Assembly (NCBI GenBank): GCA_946403735.1
Contig: CAMJAZ010000146.1
Coordinates: 1 to 5,524 of the forward strand
Source: an uncultured Selenomonadales bacterium
Lineage (GTDB): Bacteria > Bacillota > Negativicutes > Selenomonadales > Selenomonadaceae
DNA: 5,524 bases
Direction: 5' to 3'
Part shown: in pieces, positions 1 to 5,524 of the stretch
Layout: the number at the start of each line of letters is the position of its first letter
How positions within the stretch are numbered: position 1 is the first letter of the stretch
Made by a program: the position numbers and the translations under genes
Notes under the pieces: model-generated
Database searches by the model: none
The model's input: the letters and a program-made list of their open reading frames with translations, nothing else
What the model was told of the DNA's origin: nothing

Positions 1-4
1 AACA

Positions 5-53
5 TCAAAAGAAAACATTGCGGCTTTTGTGTTTCTGGGAAATGCCGCTTGTT
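5..53 (-). terminator. Probable rho-independent terminator of the operon
   Basis: On the minus strand, 38 nt after the stop codon of the 522-aa gene, GCGGC (48-44) pairs with GCCGC (24-20). An outer four-pair AACA/TGTT stem (53-50 with 17-14) lies across a small internal loop, and an inner AAA/TTT pairing is possible. A U-rich run (TTTTCTTTT, 15-7) follows. The stem is not perfect and the loop is rather long, so strength is uncertain, but the position directly after the last gene fits. Confidence 0.6.
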
Positions 54-90
54 ACATTAATTTTTAGCTTTCCTATTTATTCAACACAAC

Positions 91-1659
91 CTATTTACCG
101 TTTTTCTTGTTGGCGGCGTCATCTATTTGGTTAGACAAATTTTTGGCTGCATCTTCTGCTTTGTTATTTTCATTTTTATAATAATCGCGCGTCTCTTCTT
201 CCATGTGTCTTGTAATGCCGGCTCTATCCAAAATTTCTCCCGATGCTTTTTTCAACGCTTTGTATTTGTCCGCTTGCGACATCTCCAAATAGTCTGCATA
301 TTTGCCAGGGTCTCTTTTTATTCTTCCAAGATACAGTTCTTCCATTTTTTCAAGCGGAATATCTTCTTCTGCGTCAACGCCTTTTTGAATACGTTCATTG
401 ACAGTTTTATTAAGGTTTGAGCCTTCCTTCATCCAAGTGTTGACGTCTTTGGGATTTTTCATAACCTTTGACGAACTTCCCATAACATTTCCTGCTTCCG
501 CCGTAGTGTCCAAGCCGTATTTAATCCAACGTGTAGCTGGTGTTTCGCCGATTCCCATTTCAATCGTCTCGACAGCTGACTTTGACATTGCAGCTGCGGC
601 TGTAACCCCCATACCAATATCTGCAACCGGATCTGCCGCTTTTTTGAGTTTACCCAAGAATGAAAGTTTTTCGCGTCCTATACCTTTAATTTTAAATTTG
701 TCTTGATTATCACTTTTTTCTAAAAGCGTCATTTCAAAAGTACCAAATTCGCCTTCTTCATAATTTTCGCTGTAGCTGTCGACGTAAACGTTTTTTGCCG
801 TTATTAAGCGAAAATCTCCTGCTGGCGTCATAATTTTTATTATAACTCCGCGATAAAAATGGAATACTTCTCCTCCACCTGCACCTGCGCCTTTTTTACC
901 TCCTGCACCGCCCGGCAATACCTTTTTCACTGCATTTTTCATTGCACCGTCCGCCTCATCTTCAAAGCTATCTAATAATCCCTTTTTTTTCTCTCCTTCT
1001 TTTTTCTTCGTGACCGGCTTATTGTCATCTTTAGGAAGTACGCTTGCCCATTGTGAAAGCAGCAAGGTATCTCTTTTTTTATTTTCGTCGCCTTTCTTCA
1101 AGCCTGCCAACTTCATGGCGTCCCCTCCAACATTCCCATTAAGCGGCAAGTACAAATTTCCTTTTATATCAATTTTTATGACGCGAACTTTCCGTTTGGT
1201 AGTAGTTTCCTTTGGCAGGTTCCATTCTATCGACTGCTCATCTTCCAGATCTTCCGATGAGTCAAGTTTTATTTTCGATTGAAAAAAAGAACTTAATATA
1301 GAACTATTTTTAGAAGATACTGATTCGGCACGCATTGATTCGGCACGCATTGTTTCTTCAACTTCTTTAGTAATATATGAAACTTCAATAGATTTAATAA
1401 CGTCTTCGCCGCCCGCATTTTGATCTATCAAAATATCAGGTGGGGTTTCTTTCGCTTTTCCAGAGTCTTCGCCGAGAAGATTGTCGATAAGATTACTATT
1501 ATTGTCTTCAACGTTGTCCTCCGTTATAATTTCCCTTGCATTATTTTTGATGGTATTTACTTTATTTACAGTATTTTGAATCATATCTGCCGAACCTTTA
1601 GGTTGCATATCATCAGGCACATCGGCGGGGTTATTCCAAACTCTTATCTCATATTTCAA
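91..1659 (-). CDS. Unrecognised 522-aa Lys/Glu-rich mosaic protein, candidate cargo or baseplate-like component
   Basis: I do not recognise this protein as a named family. Residues 1-150 are polar and probably disordered, and contain the perfect repeat MRAES MRAES (104-113). Residues about 157-210 are beta-rich (VRVIKIDIKGNLYLPLNG, then LLLSQWASVLPK). Residues 211-263 are a Lys-rich then Gly-rich linker (KKKEGEKKKG, PGGAGGKKGAGAGGG). Residues about 264-326 form a second beta segment (FYRGVIIKIMTP, RLITAKNVYVDSYSE, EGEFGTFEMTLLEK) whose pattern recalls the end of tail/baseplate proteins of the XkdP type. Residues 327-522 are mostly helical and charged, with an Ala-rich patch (TAAAAMSKSA) that is too short and polar to be a convincing membrane segment. 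The N-terminus has no signal peptide. The start is TTG, with AAGGAG 9 nt upstream overlapping the stop of the pentapeptide gene; ATT at 1662 is the only other upstream in-frame option, because TGA precedes it. As the last gene before a terminator it may be cargo or a structural accessory. Confidence 0.85.
   Translation of the reverse strand: MKYEIRVWNNPADVPDDMQPKGSADMIQNTVNKVNTIKNNAREIITEDNVEDNNSNLIDNLLGEDSGKAKETPPDILIDQNAGGEDVIKSIEVSYITKEVEETMRAESMRAESVSSKNSSILSSFFQSKIKLDSSEDLEDEQSIEWNLPKETTTKRKVRVIKIDIKGNLYLPLNGNVGGDAMKLAGLKKGDENKKRDTLLLSQWASVLPKDDNKPVTKKKEGEKKKGLLDSFEDEADGAMKNAVKKVLPGGAGGKKGAGAGGGEVFHFYRGVIIKIMTPAGDFRLITAKNVYVDSYSENYEEGEFGTFEMTLLEKSDNQDKFKIKGIGREKLSFLGKLKKAADPVADIGMGVTAAAAMSKSAVETIEMGIGETPATRWIKYGLDTTAEAGNVMGSSSKVMKNPKDVNTWMKEGSNLNKTVNERIQKGVDAEEDIPLEKMEELYLGRIKRDPGKYADYLEMSQADKYKALKKASGEILDRAGITRHMEEETRDYYKNENNKAEDAAKNLSNQIDDAANKKNGK
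982..998 (-). other. Possible slippery site (A AAA AAG) with Shine-Dalgarno-like sequence upstream
   Basis: Within the 522-aa gene, eight A residues followed by G (990-982) give codons AAA AAA AAG (Lys224-226). The heptamer A AAA AAG (988-982) is therefore in the phase used by dnaX-type -1 frameshifting. AAGGAG (998-993) lies 4 nt upstream of it, closer than the roughly 10 nt of dnaX. A -1 shift would add Gly-Ile-Ile-Arg and stop at TAG (970-968), giving a product of about 230 aa that lacks the Gly-rich linker, the second beta segment and the helical C-terminus. No stable downstream stem was established, so actual use is uncertain. Confidence 0.35.
1321..1350. repeat. Perfect 15-bp tandem duplication inside the 522-aa gene
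   Basis: TGATTCGGCACGCAT occurs twice back to back with no mismatch. It is in frame and encodes MRAES twice (residues 104-113) within the probably disordered N-terminal part. Confidence 0.95.
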
Positions 1660-1665
1660 AATTCA

Positions 1666-2655
1666 TCACTCCTTATAAAAACAATCAATGTGCGTCAAAT
1701 TTTCAAACTTGCAATTTTCGTAATCAATGCCGAGCAAGTAGCAATGATACATTCTCATCGGCGCAAAATATTCGTCGTCGTCTTCTTCCATTTCGGCTGA
1801 ACAATTTTCAAACGTACAATTTTTGAAGTAGCACTCAAATAAATCACAGCCCGCCATTTGCACATTTAAAAATTTTGTCGACGTAAAGCGGCAACGTAAA
1901 AAATTTGCGTCAACCAAATTTAAATTTTCAAACGTGAAATTATCGAAGACGCAATCTTCAAAGTAACAGCCGCGCAGATTTAAATCGTGAAATTTTTTAT
2001 TCCGAAAAATTTTATTTTCGACAGGGCGGAAAGTTGTATCTTCATTTGCGTCGGGATTGAGTAAATCCACTTCAGGAATTACCGCGTAAACTTTATTTTG
2101 CCAGTCAAGATAAGTTCCGCAGGTTACGTAAAAATTTTTCGCTTTAATAAGTTCGTCAAATTCGTTGTAGTAGCTTAGACGCAACGCAAAATATTTTACG
2201 TAGCAAGTAAACAGAAAAATAATTTTGTCAAGCGTACCCCAAAATAGCGCTTTAATTTCAATTTTAGAAATTTTACTGCGGACAAAAAATCTGTCGTCGA
2301 GCGCGTCAAATTTAAAATCCTTCCAAAATTTCAAAAAAAAATCTGCACTCATACGATACCGCGCCCAAGATTCGCCGAAAACCCATTCTTCATTGTAAAA
2401 ATCAATTTGTAACGTCGGCTTGTCATCAATCATTGACGTGTTTAAAAAAGAAATACTCATATAAGCGCAAATTTTATTTTCCTGCCGCTGAATTTCGCAA
2501 GCGTAGGCAATAGCTTTTTGCCATTCCTCCAGACAAAATTTTCTAATCGTAGGAAGTTCCTTGCTTAAGTGTTGAGAAAATTTTTTTAAAAATTCCGTTT
2601 CAAGCGGCTTGTAGCGTAAAGTTAAATATTCGTCGAAAGTTTGAATAAGTTCCAT
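1666..2655 (-). CDS. Pentapeptide-repeat protein linked to the injection system
   Basis: This 329-aa protein has two parts. Residues 1-205 are a mixed globular domain with aromatic-rich stretches (KICAYMSISFLNTSM, DFYNEEWVFGESWARYRMSADFF, YVTCGTYLDWQNKVYAVIPE). Residues about 214-288 are regular five-residue repeats with Phe/Leu at the centre, such as NLRGC YFEDC VFDNF TFENL, NLVDA NFLRC RFTST and YFKNC TFENC, which predict a right-handed quadrilateral beta-helix. An acidic insert (EMEEDDDEYFAP, 288-299) breaks the pattern before a last short stretch (CYLLGIDYENCKFENL). The repeats are rich in Cys (about ten). From memory, the N-terminal domain resembles that of pentapeptide proteins beside Firmicutes VgrG genes, but I could not check this. 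It has no signal peptide. The ATG start has GGGGGA 5 nt upstream. Its last codons supply the ribosome site of the next gene. Its role is unknown; adaptor, chaperone or immunity functions are all possible. Confidence 0.88.
   Translation of the reverse strand: MELIQTFDEYLTLRYKPLETEFLKKFSQHLSKELPTIRKFCLEEWQKAIAYACEIQRQENKICAYMSISFLNTSMIDDKPTLQIDFYNEEWVFGESWARYRMSADFFLKFWKDFKFDALDDRFFVRSKISKIEIKALFWGTLDKIIFLFTCYVKYFALRLSYYNEFDELIKAKNFYVTCGTYLDWQNKVYAVIPEVDLLNPDANEDTTFRPVENKIFRNKKFHDLNLRGCYFEDCVFDNFTFENLNLVDANFLRCRFTSTKFLNVQMAGCDLFECYFKNCTFENCSAEMEEDDDEYFAPMRMYHCYLLGIDYENCKFENLTHIDCFYKE
1669..1674 (-). promoter_or_regulatory. Ribosome binding site that decides the TTG start of the 522-aa gene
   Basis: AAGGAG forms the last two sense codons (Lys-Glu) of the pentapeptide gene and is followed at once by its TGA stop. 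The ATG at 1666-1664 is only 2 nt away and out of frame: it reads five codons and then stops. The in-frame TTG at 1659 has a 9-nt spacing, the best fit. ATT at 1662 has 6 nt and would be a rare start. Confidence 0.75.
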
Positions 2656-2660
2656 TAAAT

Positions 2661-2666
2661 TCCCCC
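2661..2666 (-). promoter_or_regulatory. Ribosome binding site of the pentapeptide-repeat gene
   Basis: GGGGGA stands 5 nt before the ATG at 2655, in an otherwise almost GC-free spacer. It supports this ATG as the true start. No convincing promoter is seen in the 47-nt spacer, so the gene is probably read from the same transcript as VgrG. Confidence 0.6.
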
Positions 2667-2672
2667 AAATTT

Positions 2673-2700
2673 AATTCTAAATTCTTCATTCTTAATTCAA
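2673..2700. repeat. Four degenerate heptamer repeats in the spacer between VgrG and pentapeptide genes
   Basis: On the plus strand the spacer reads AATTCTA, AATTCTT, CATTCTT, AATTCAA: four consecutive 7-nt units with consensus AATTCTT (AAGAATT on the coding strand), each differing at two bases or fewer. It fills most of the only gene-free gap of any size inside the operon. Confidence 0.6.
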
Positions 2701-2702
2701 AT

Positions 2703-4136
2703 TCATTCTCCGACAATAATATTGCTCCCTCCCATATCAATTTGATTCGACAAAATTTTCATATGCGATTGACCACTTTGCGCGGTAATTTCTTTCTGCG
2801 ACACCATTTGAATTTTGCCTTTGGCGTCGAAAGAAACATTGCCGTCAGCATTAATCACAATATCTTTCGCCGAAACGATGTTAATTCCCTTGTCTTTGTC
2901 AAGTTGAATGAAAGTTTTCTGATGTTCGGCGATAATCTCAACGCCTTTATCAGTCAACAAAATTTCTCGACCGCCAGGCGCTTTCAAAGATTTATTTTTC
3001 GGCTCTTTAAGCGGCGCGGTGTTAATCGAACTTAGCGCAAAAGCGTCACTGGTATCAATCGACGGAAATAAAATTCTGACATAGTCATCAACTTCTGGCA
3101 TAACGTACCAGCCGCTGCCGTCCGCGCTTGAATACGCCGTCGCAAATGGAAACCACGTCGTGCCTTCCGTATATTTTTCGTCAACGTCAATCAGATGTGC
3201 TTGAATTTTATCTTTTTCAACTTTCTTGACTTGAGCGCGGAAAACTCTGCCGTAAATATTTTTCTGCGCGGAAATCGGTACAAAAAAAGCCGTCTTGCCG
3301 ACCAAAGTATAATTTGCAATCAAAATATAATCGACAAGCCTAAAGCTCAAACTTTTTACGAAATATTCTTTTTTGTTGAGTTTGACGGTATCGGCAATAT
3401 TTAAATATTGGAAAACGTCGCCAACGTTCACCGACGCAAAATCTTCACTGATAACTTTAGCGCCTTTAGCCTTCAATGTTTCATTGGAGTTGATGAATTG
3501 AAAAGTTTCATCGTTAAAATTATATGTAACCTGCACGGCGTCAAGCTCAATCGTTTGCTTAGATTCGGGCAGACCGACTGTCACAAGCGGCTTTTCGGCG
3601 GTAATGTCAGTGAAAACCATTGCGTTAAAGTGTGACGCCATACGCTTAATGAATTGCCACGACGTTTCATTAAGGCGGACAATCATTTTTTCAATCGACT
3701 TGTCCGTAACTTTCAAATTAACTTTGCCTCCGCTGTCTTTAACCGCCGTTTTCAAAACTTCTTCATATTTATCAGTAAGTTTTTGGAAAGAGCAAGTTTC
3801 ATATTTCAAATTCAGCAGGCAAGCGGCGTCAAGTAAATCCACCGTCAAAATAGTTTCGTCAATCGTCGTCCGCAAGCTCAAATGTGAAATGTAGCCTTGA
3901 AATAAAACAGTATCTTTTTTGTTAATCTTGGCGGAAATTTTAATTTTATCGGCGTTCGCCTGTTCCAAAAATTTTTTACCCTTTTTGTCATCAACCTGCA
4001 AAGTCAATCGTGCGCGTGCGTATTCGTTAGCAGTGTGATTTATTTCAATCTGCCTTATTTGCAAAAAGTCTACGCCAGTAATTTTTATATCGTGCAGAGC
4101 AACTGCATTTTCTTTTTTTGATGAAGTCAGCGCCAT
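2703..4136 (-). CDS. VgrG/Pvc8-family spike protein of a contractile injection system
   Basis: This 477-aa protein would form the trimeric spike at the tip of a phage-tail-like injection machine and carry cargo through the target envelope. Residues about 15-290 match the gp27/gpD-like hub part. They include the family hallmark ETSWQFIKRMASHFNAMVF at 157-175, and PLVTVGLP just after. Residues about 293-372 form the gp5-like OB fold, with GRVFRAQVKKVE, WFPFATAYSSADGSGWYVMPEVDDYVRILFP and ALSSI in order (quoted with short gaps in mind). Residues about 387-470 are short alternating beta strands (GREILLTDKGVEII, GINIVSAKDIVINADG) expected of a beta-helix spike shaft. The length is short against typical proteobacterial VgrG (600 aa or more) but fits, from memory, the Firmicutes VgrG/Pvc8 group often found with PAAR-like DUF4280 proteins. 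No effector domain is fused at the C-terminus. An ATG start is supported by AAAAGG 9 nt upstream, inside the end of the RHS gene. The family call is firm; which class of injection system it serves is inferred. Confidence 0.93.
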   Translation of the reverse strand: MALTSSKKENAVALHDIKITGVDFLQIRQIEINHTANEYARARLTLQVDDKKGKKFLEQANADKIKISAKINKKDTVLFQGYISHLSLRTTIDETILTVDLLDAACLLNLKYETCSFQKLTDKYEEVLKTAVKDSGGKVNLKVTDKSIEKMIVRLNETSWQFIKRMASHFNAMVFTDITAEKPLVTVGLPESKQTIELDAVQVTYNFNDETFQFINSNETLKAKGAKVISEDFASVNVGDVFQYLNIADTVKLNKKEYFVKSLSFRLVDYILIANYTLVGKTAFFVPISAQKNIYGRVFRAQVKKVEKDKIQAHLIDVDEKYTEGTTWFPFATAYSSADGSGWYVMPEVDDYVRILFPSIDTSDAFALSSINTAPLKEPKNKSLKAPGGREILLTDKGVEIIAEHQKTFIQLDKDKGINIVSAKDIVINADGNVSFDAKGKIQMVSQKEITAQSGQSHMKILSNQIDMGGSNIIVGE

Positions 4137-5515
4137 TTAAATTTACCTTTTCTTTCTCGCGTTAAATTATTTAAGCAATCGTAATAATATTTTGCTACGT
4201 TTTCGCCGTCAAATTGAAAAATCAATCTGTTTTGCGCGTCGTATTCGTATTGAGTGACTTTAACGCGCCCCGTTGCACTTTCAATCGTCTGCAAGTCAAG
4301 CCATTCCCGCCGTTCAATGCAGTTGTCGTTTAAATCGTACTTCCAACGAATCAGCTTGTATTTATCGCCGATTTTTTGTCGCGCCTCAATCAATCGGTCG
4401 CCGTTATCAAAAATTTTTATATCGGCGTCTTCGGAAAATTTTTCAGGCTTTTCAATCGGCGTAAAAATATTTTCCTGCGCGGCAACAATTTTATTCATCG
4501 GCGTATGTGAAAAGAAAAATTCTCCGACTTCGGTTTTAATTTCCAAAAGTCTGTAAACTTTGTCATAAATGCAACTGAATTTATAGCCGCAAGGAGTTTT
4601 AATCATTGAAGGCACGGGCGATTCTTCGTCGTAAGCGTAAGAGGTAATTTGCCCGTTAATATCGTGAGTTAAAATTCTTCCAGCCATATCGCGTTCAAAT
4701 TTTTCAATTCGCCAATCTTTAATGTTTAGGCGAACTTTTTTTTCAATCAACAAATTTTTCGACGAGTAAGAAAAAATTGCTTCGCGTCCGTCGCTATCAA
4801 TTTTTCTGATTAAATTTCCGTTGGCGTCGTATTCATAAGAAATTATTTTACCATTGGGAAAAATTTCACGCGACAAAAGTCCGTCAGTGTAGCGCCAAAC
4901 ATATTCGTCACCATTTCGCGAAAGTTTGTAATTTAATCTGAAATCGGTGTCATATTTGAAAAGTTCAAAAGTTTTGTCCGCGTAAAAAATTTTTTCAATC
5001 AACTTGCGGCGCGTCCACTTGTAGATAATATTTTCGCGTCCGCTTTCAATGGTCTGTCTATTTTTATCATCGTAAAAAAAATTTCGCGTACCGTTCGCGT
5101 CAGTAATTTTTATCAGCCGTCCAAATTCGTCGTATTCATTCTGAAAAAGAATTTTTCCGCCTTCAATGCACTTTACTAACTTTTTATTGTGGTCGTAAAA
5201 ATATTTGGCTTGCGTTTTATCGGGATAAGTGACGCAGGACAAAAAATTTTCGGTGTAATCGTAGCGCGTAGTACGTCCAATTTCATCTTGCGCGGAAATT
5301 AAATGTTTGCCTTCGTAAATAAAAAAAATCTCCTGCAAAGTTTGCAAAGTAATTGTCTGCGGTTTGCCGTCAATATTAAATTTCCAGTGTTTGGCAAGCG
5401 AATTATATTCACGCTGTAAAACAAAATTTTTCAAAATATCTTGCTGTGCGTAATCAGTAATTTTCAGTGTAAAATTTCCAGTCGCGTAGTCAATGGCGTA
5501 TTCGTGCCGCGTCAA
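4127..5515 (-). CDS. RHS/YD-repeat protein without a toxin domain
   Basis: This is a 462-aa RHS-family protein. RHS proteins fold YD repeats into a hollow beta shell that usually encloses a C-terminal toxin. Residues 9-48 (ATGNFTLKITDYA, then QREYNSL and HWKFNID) resemble the opening of an RHS core, the DUF6531-like TG-F---TD---L-R-YNSL pattern. About ten YD-type repeats follow, for example NEYDEFGRLIKITDANG (126-142), SYEYDANGNLIRKIDSDG (226-243), QYEYDAQNRLIFQFDG (422-437) and a final YYYDCLNNLTRER. The protein stops directly after the last repeat. I see no core-closing DPxGR/xDP-type motif and no variable toxin tail, and full RHS proteins are usually well over 1000 aa. No signal peptide or PAAR domain is visible. 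The start is TTG; an in-frame TAG lies three codons upstream at the window edge (5524-5522), and the first in-frame ATG comes hundreds of codons later. The end overlaps the vgrG start by 10 nt, so the two are probably translated together. It may be a compact intact RHS-like protein or the remnant of a larger one. Confidence 0.85.
   Translation of the reverse strand: MTRHEYAIDYATGNFTLKITDYAQQDILKNFVLQREYNSLAKHWKFNIDGKPQTITLQTLQEIFFIYEGKHLISAQDEIGRTTRYDYTENFLSCVTYPDKTQAKYFYDHNKKLVKCIEGGKILFQNEYDEFGRLIKITDANGTRNFFYDDKNRQTIESGRENIIYKWTRRKLIEKIFYADKTFELFKYDTDFRLNYKLSRNGDEYVWRYTDGLLSREIFPNGKIISYEYDANGNLIRKIDSDGREAIFSYSSKNLLIEKKVRLNIKDWRIEKFERDMAGRILTHDINGQITSYAYDEESPVPSMIKTPCGYKFSCIYDKVYRLLEIKTEVGEFFFSHTPMNKIVAAQENIFTPIEKPEKFSEDADIKIFDNGDRLIEARQKIGDKYKLIRWKYDLNDNCIERREWLDLQTIESATGRVKVTQYEYDAQNRLIFQFDGENVAKYYYDCLNNLTRERKGKFKWR
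4146..4151 (-). promoter_or_regulatory. Ribosome binding site of the VgrG gene, inside the RHS coding region
   Basis: AAAAGG lies 9 nt before the ATG at 4136 and within the last codons of the RHS gene, which ends at 4127. Ribosomes finishing the RHS gene would stop at TGA (4129-4127), just past the VgrG start, so coupling or re-initiation is likely. Confidence 0.7.
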
Positions 5516-5524
5516 TTCGGGCTA

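Noticed and set aside
127..706. Plus-strand open frames opposite the 522-aa gene, including one Phe-rich stretch that looks membrane-like
   Set aside because: They are antisense to a long, well-supported gene with its own ribosome site. The Phe/Ile richness is the reverse complement of Lys/Asn/Glu codons.
1068..1083. Second A-rich run in the 522-aa gene (Lys195-Lys196 region) as a slippery site
   Set aside because: The heptamer there is not in phase with the reading frame for a -1 slip.
1420..1800. Plus-strand 126-codon frame crossing the junction of two minus-strand genes
   Set aside because: It overlaps both genes, has no visible ribosome site, and its composition is explained as antisense.
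2182..2256. Hydrophobic stretch in the pentapeptide protein (about residues 134-158) as a membrane segment
   Set aside because: It contains Asp and several Lys residues and many aromatics; a buried helix of a globular domain is more likely.
2742..3894. Several plus-strand frames opposite the VgrG gene
   Set aside because: Antisense shadows of a strongly recognised protein; no family features.
4254..4556. Two plus-strand frames opposite the RHS gene
   Set aside because: Both lie antisense to YD repeats and overlap each other in different frames, with no recognisable features.
1..5524. CRISPR array, tRNA, rRNA, insertion sequence or attachment site
   Set aside because: I saw no regular spaced repeats, no cloverleaf-like sequence, no transposase and no flanking inverted repeats; nearly all of the window is coding.

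Overview
The window is AT-rich and all four supported genes lie on the minus strand. They are tightly packed and probably form one operon read from high to low coordinates. The strong AAGGAG-type ribosome binding sites, the TTG starts, the low GC content and the protein families suggest a low-GC Firmicutes/Bacillota bacterium. A Selenomonas-like Negativicute is my guess from sequence style, but nothing in the window proves it.

In transcription order the layout is: (1) an RHS/YD-repeat protein of 462 aa (5515-4127) that has the opening of an RHS core but no closing motif and no C-terminal toxin; (2) a VgrG/Pvc8-type spike protein of a contractile injection system (4136-2703), whose start overlaps the end of the RHS gene by 10 nt; (3) after a 47-nt spacer holding degenerate heptamer repeats, a 329-aa protein with an N-terminal globular domain and a C-terminal pentapeptide-repeat helix (2655-1666); (4) after a 6-nt gap, an unrecognised 522-aa Lys/Glu-rich mosaic protein (1659-91), followed by a likely rho-independent terminator (5-53).

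Together these look like the spike and effector end of a phage-tail-like contractile injection system of the Firmicutes VgrG/Pvc8 kind. The spike would be VgrG, the RHS protein a cargo shell or cargo remnant, the pentapeptide protein a system-linked accessory, and the 522-aa protein a candidate cargo or baseplate-related component. Sheath, tube, baseplate wedge, ATPase and PAAR-like tip genes are not in the window, so a working machine cannot be confirmed here. The most unusual points are the toxin-less RHS gene overlapping vgrG, a possible structural-protein-like beta segment buried in the 522-aa protein, and an in-phase A AAA AAG slippery heptamer in that gene preceded by a Shine-Dalgarno-like sequence.
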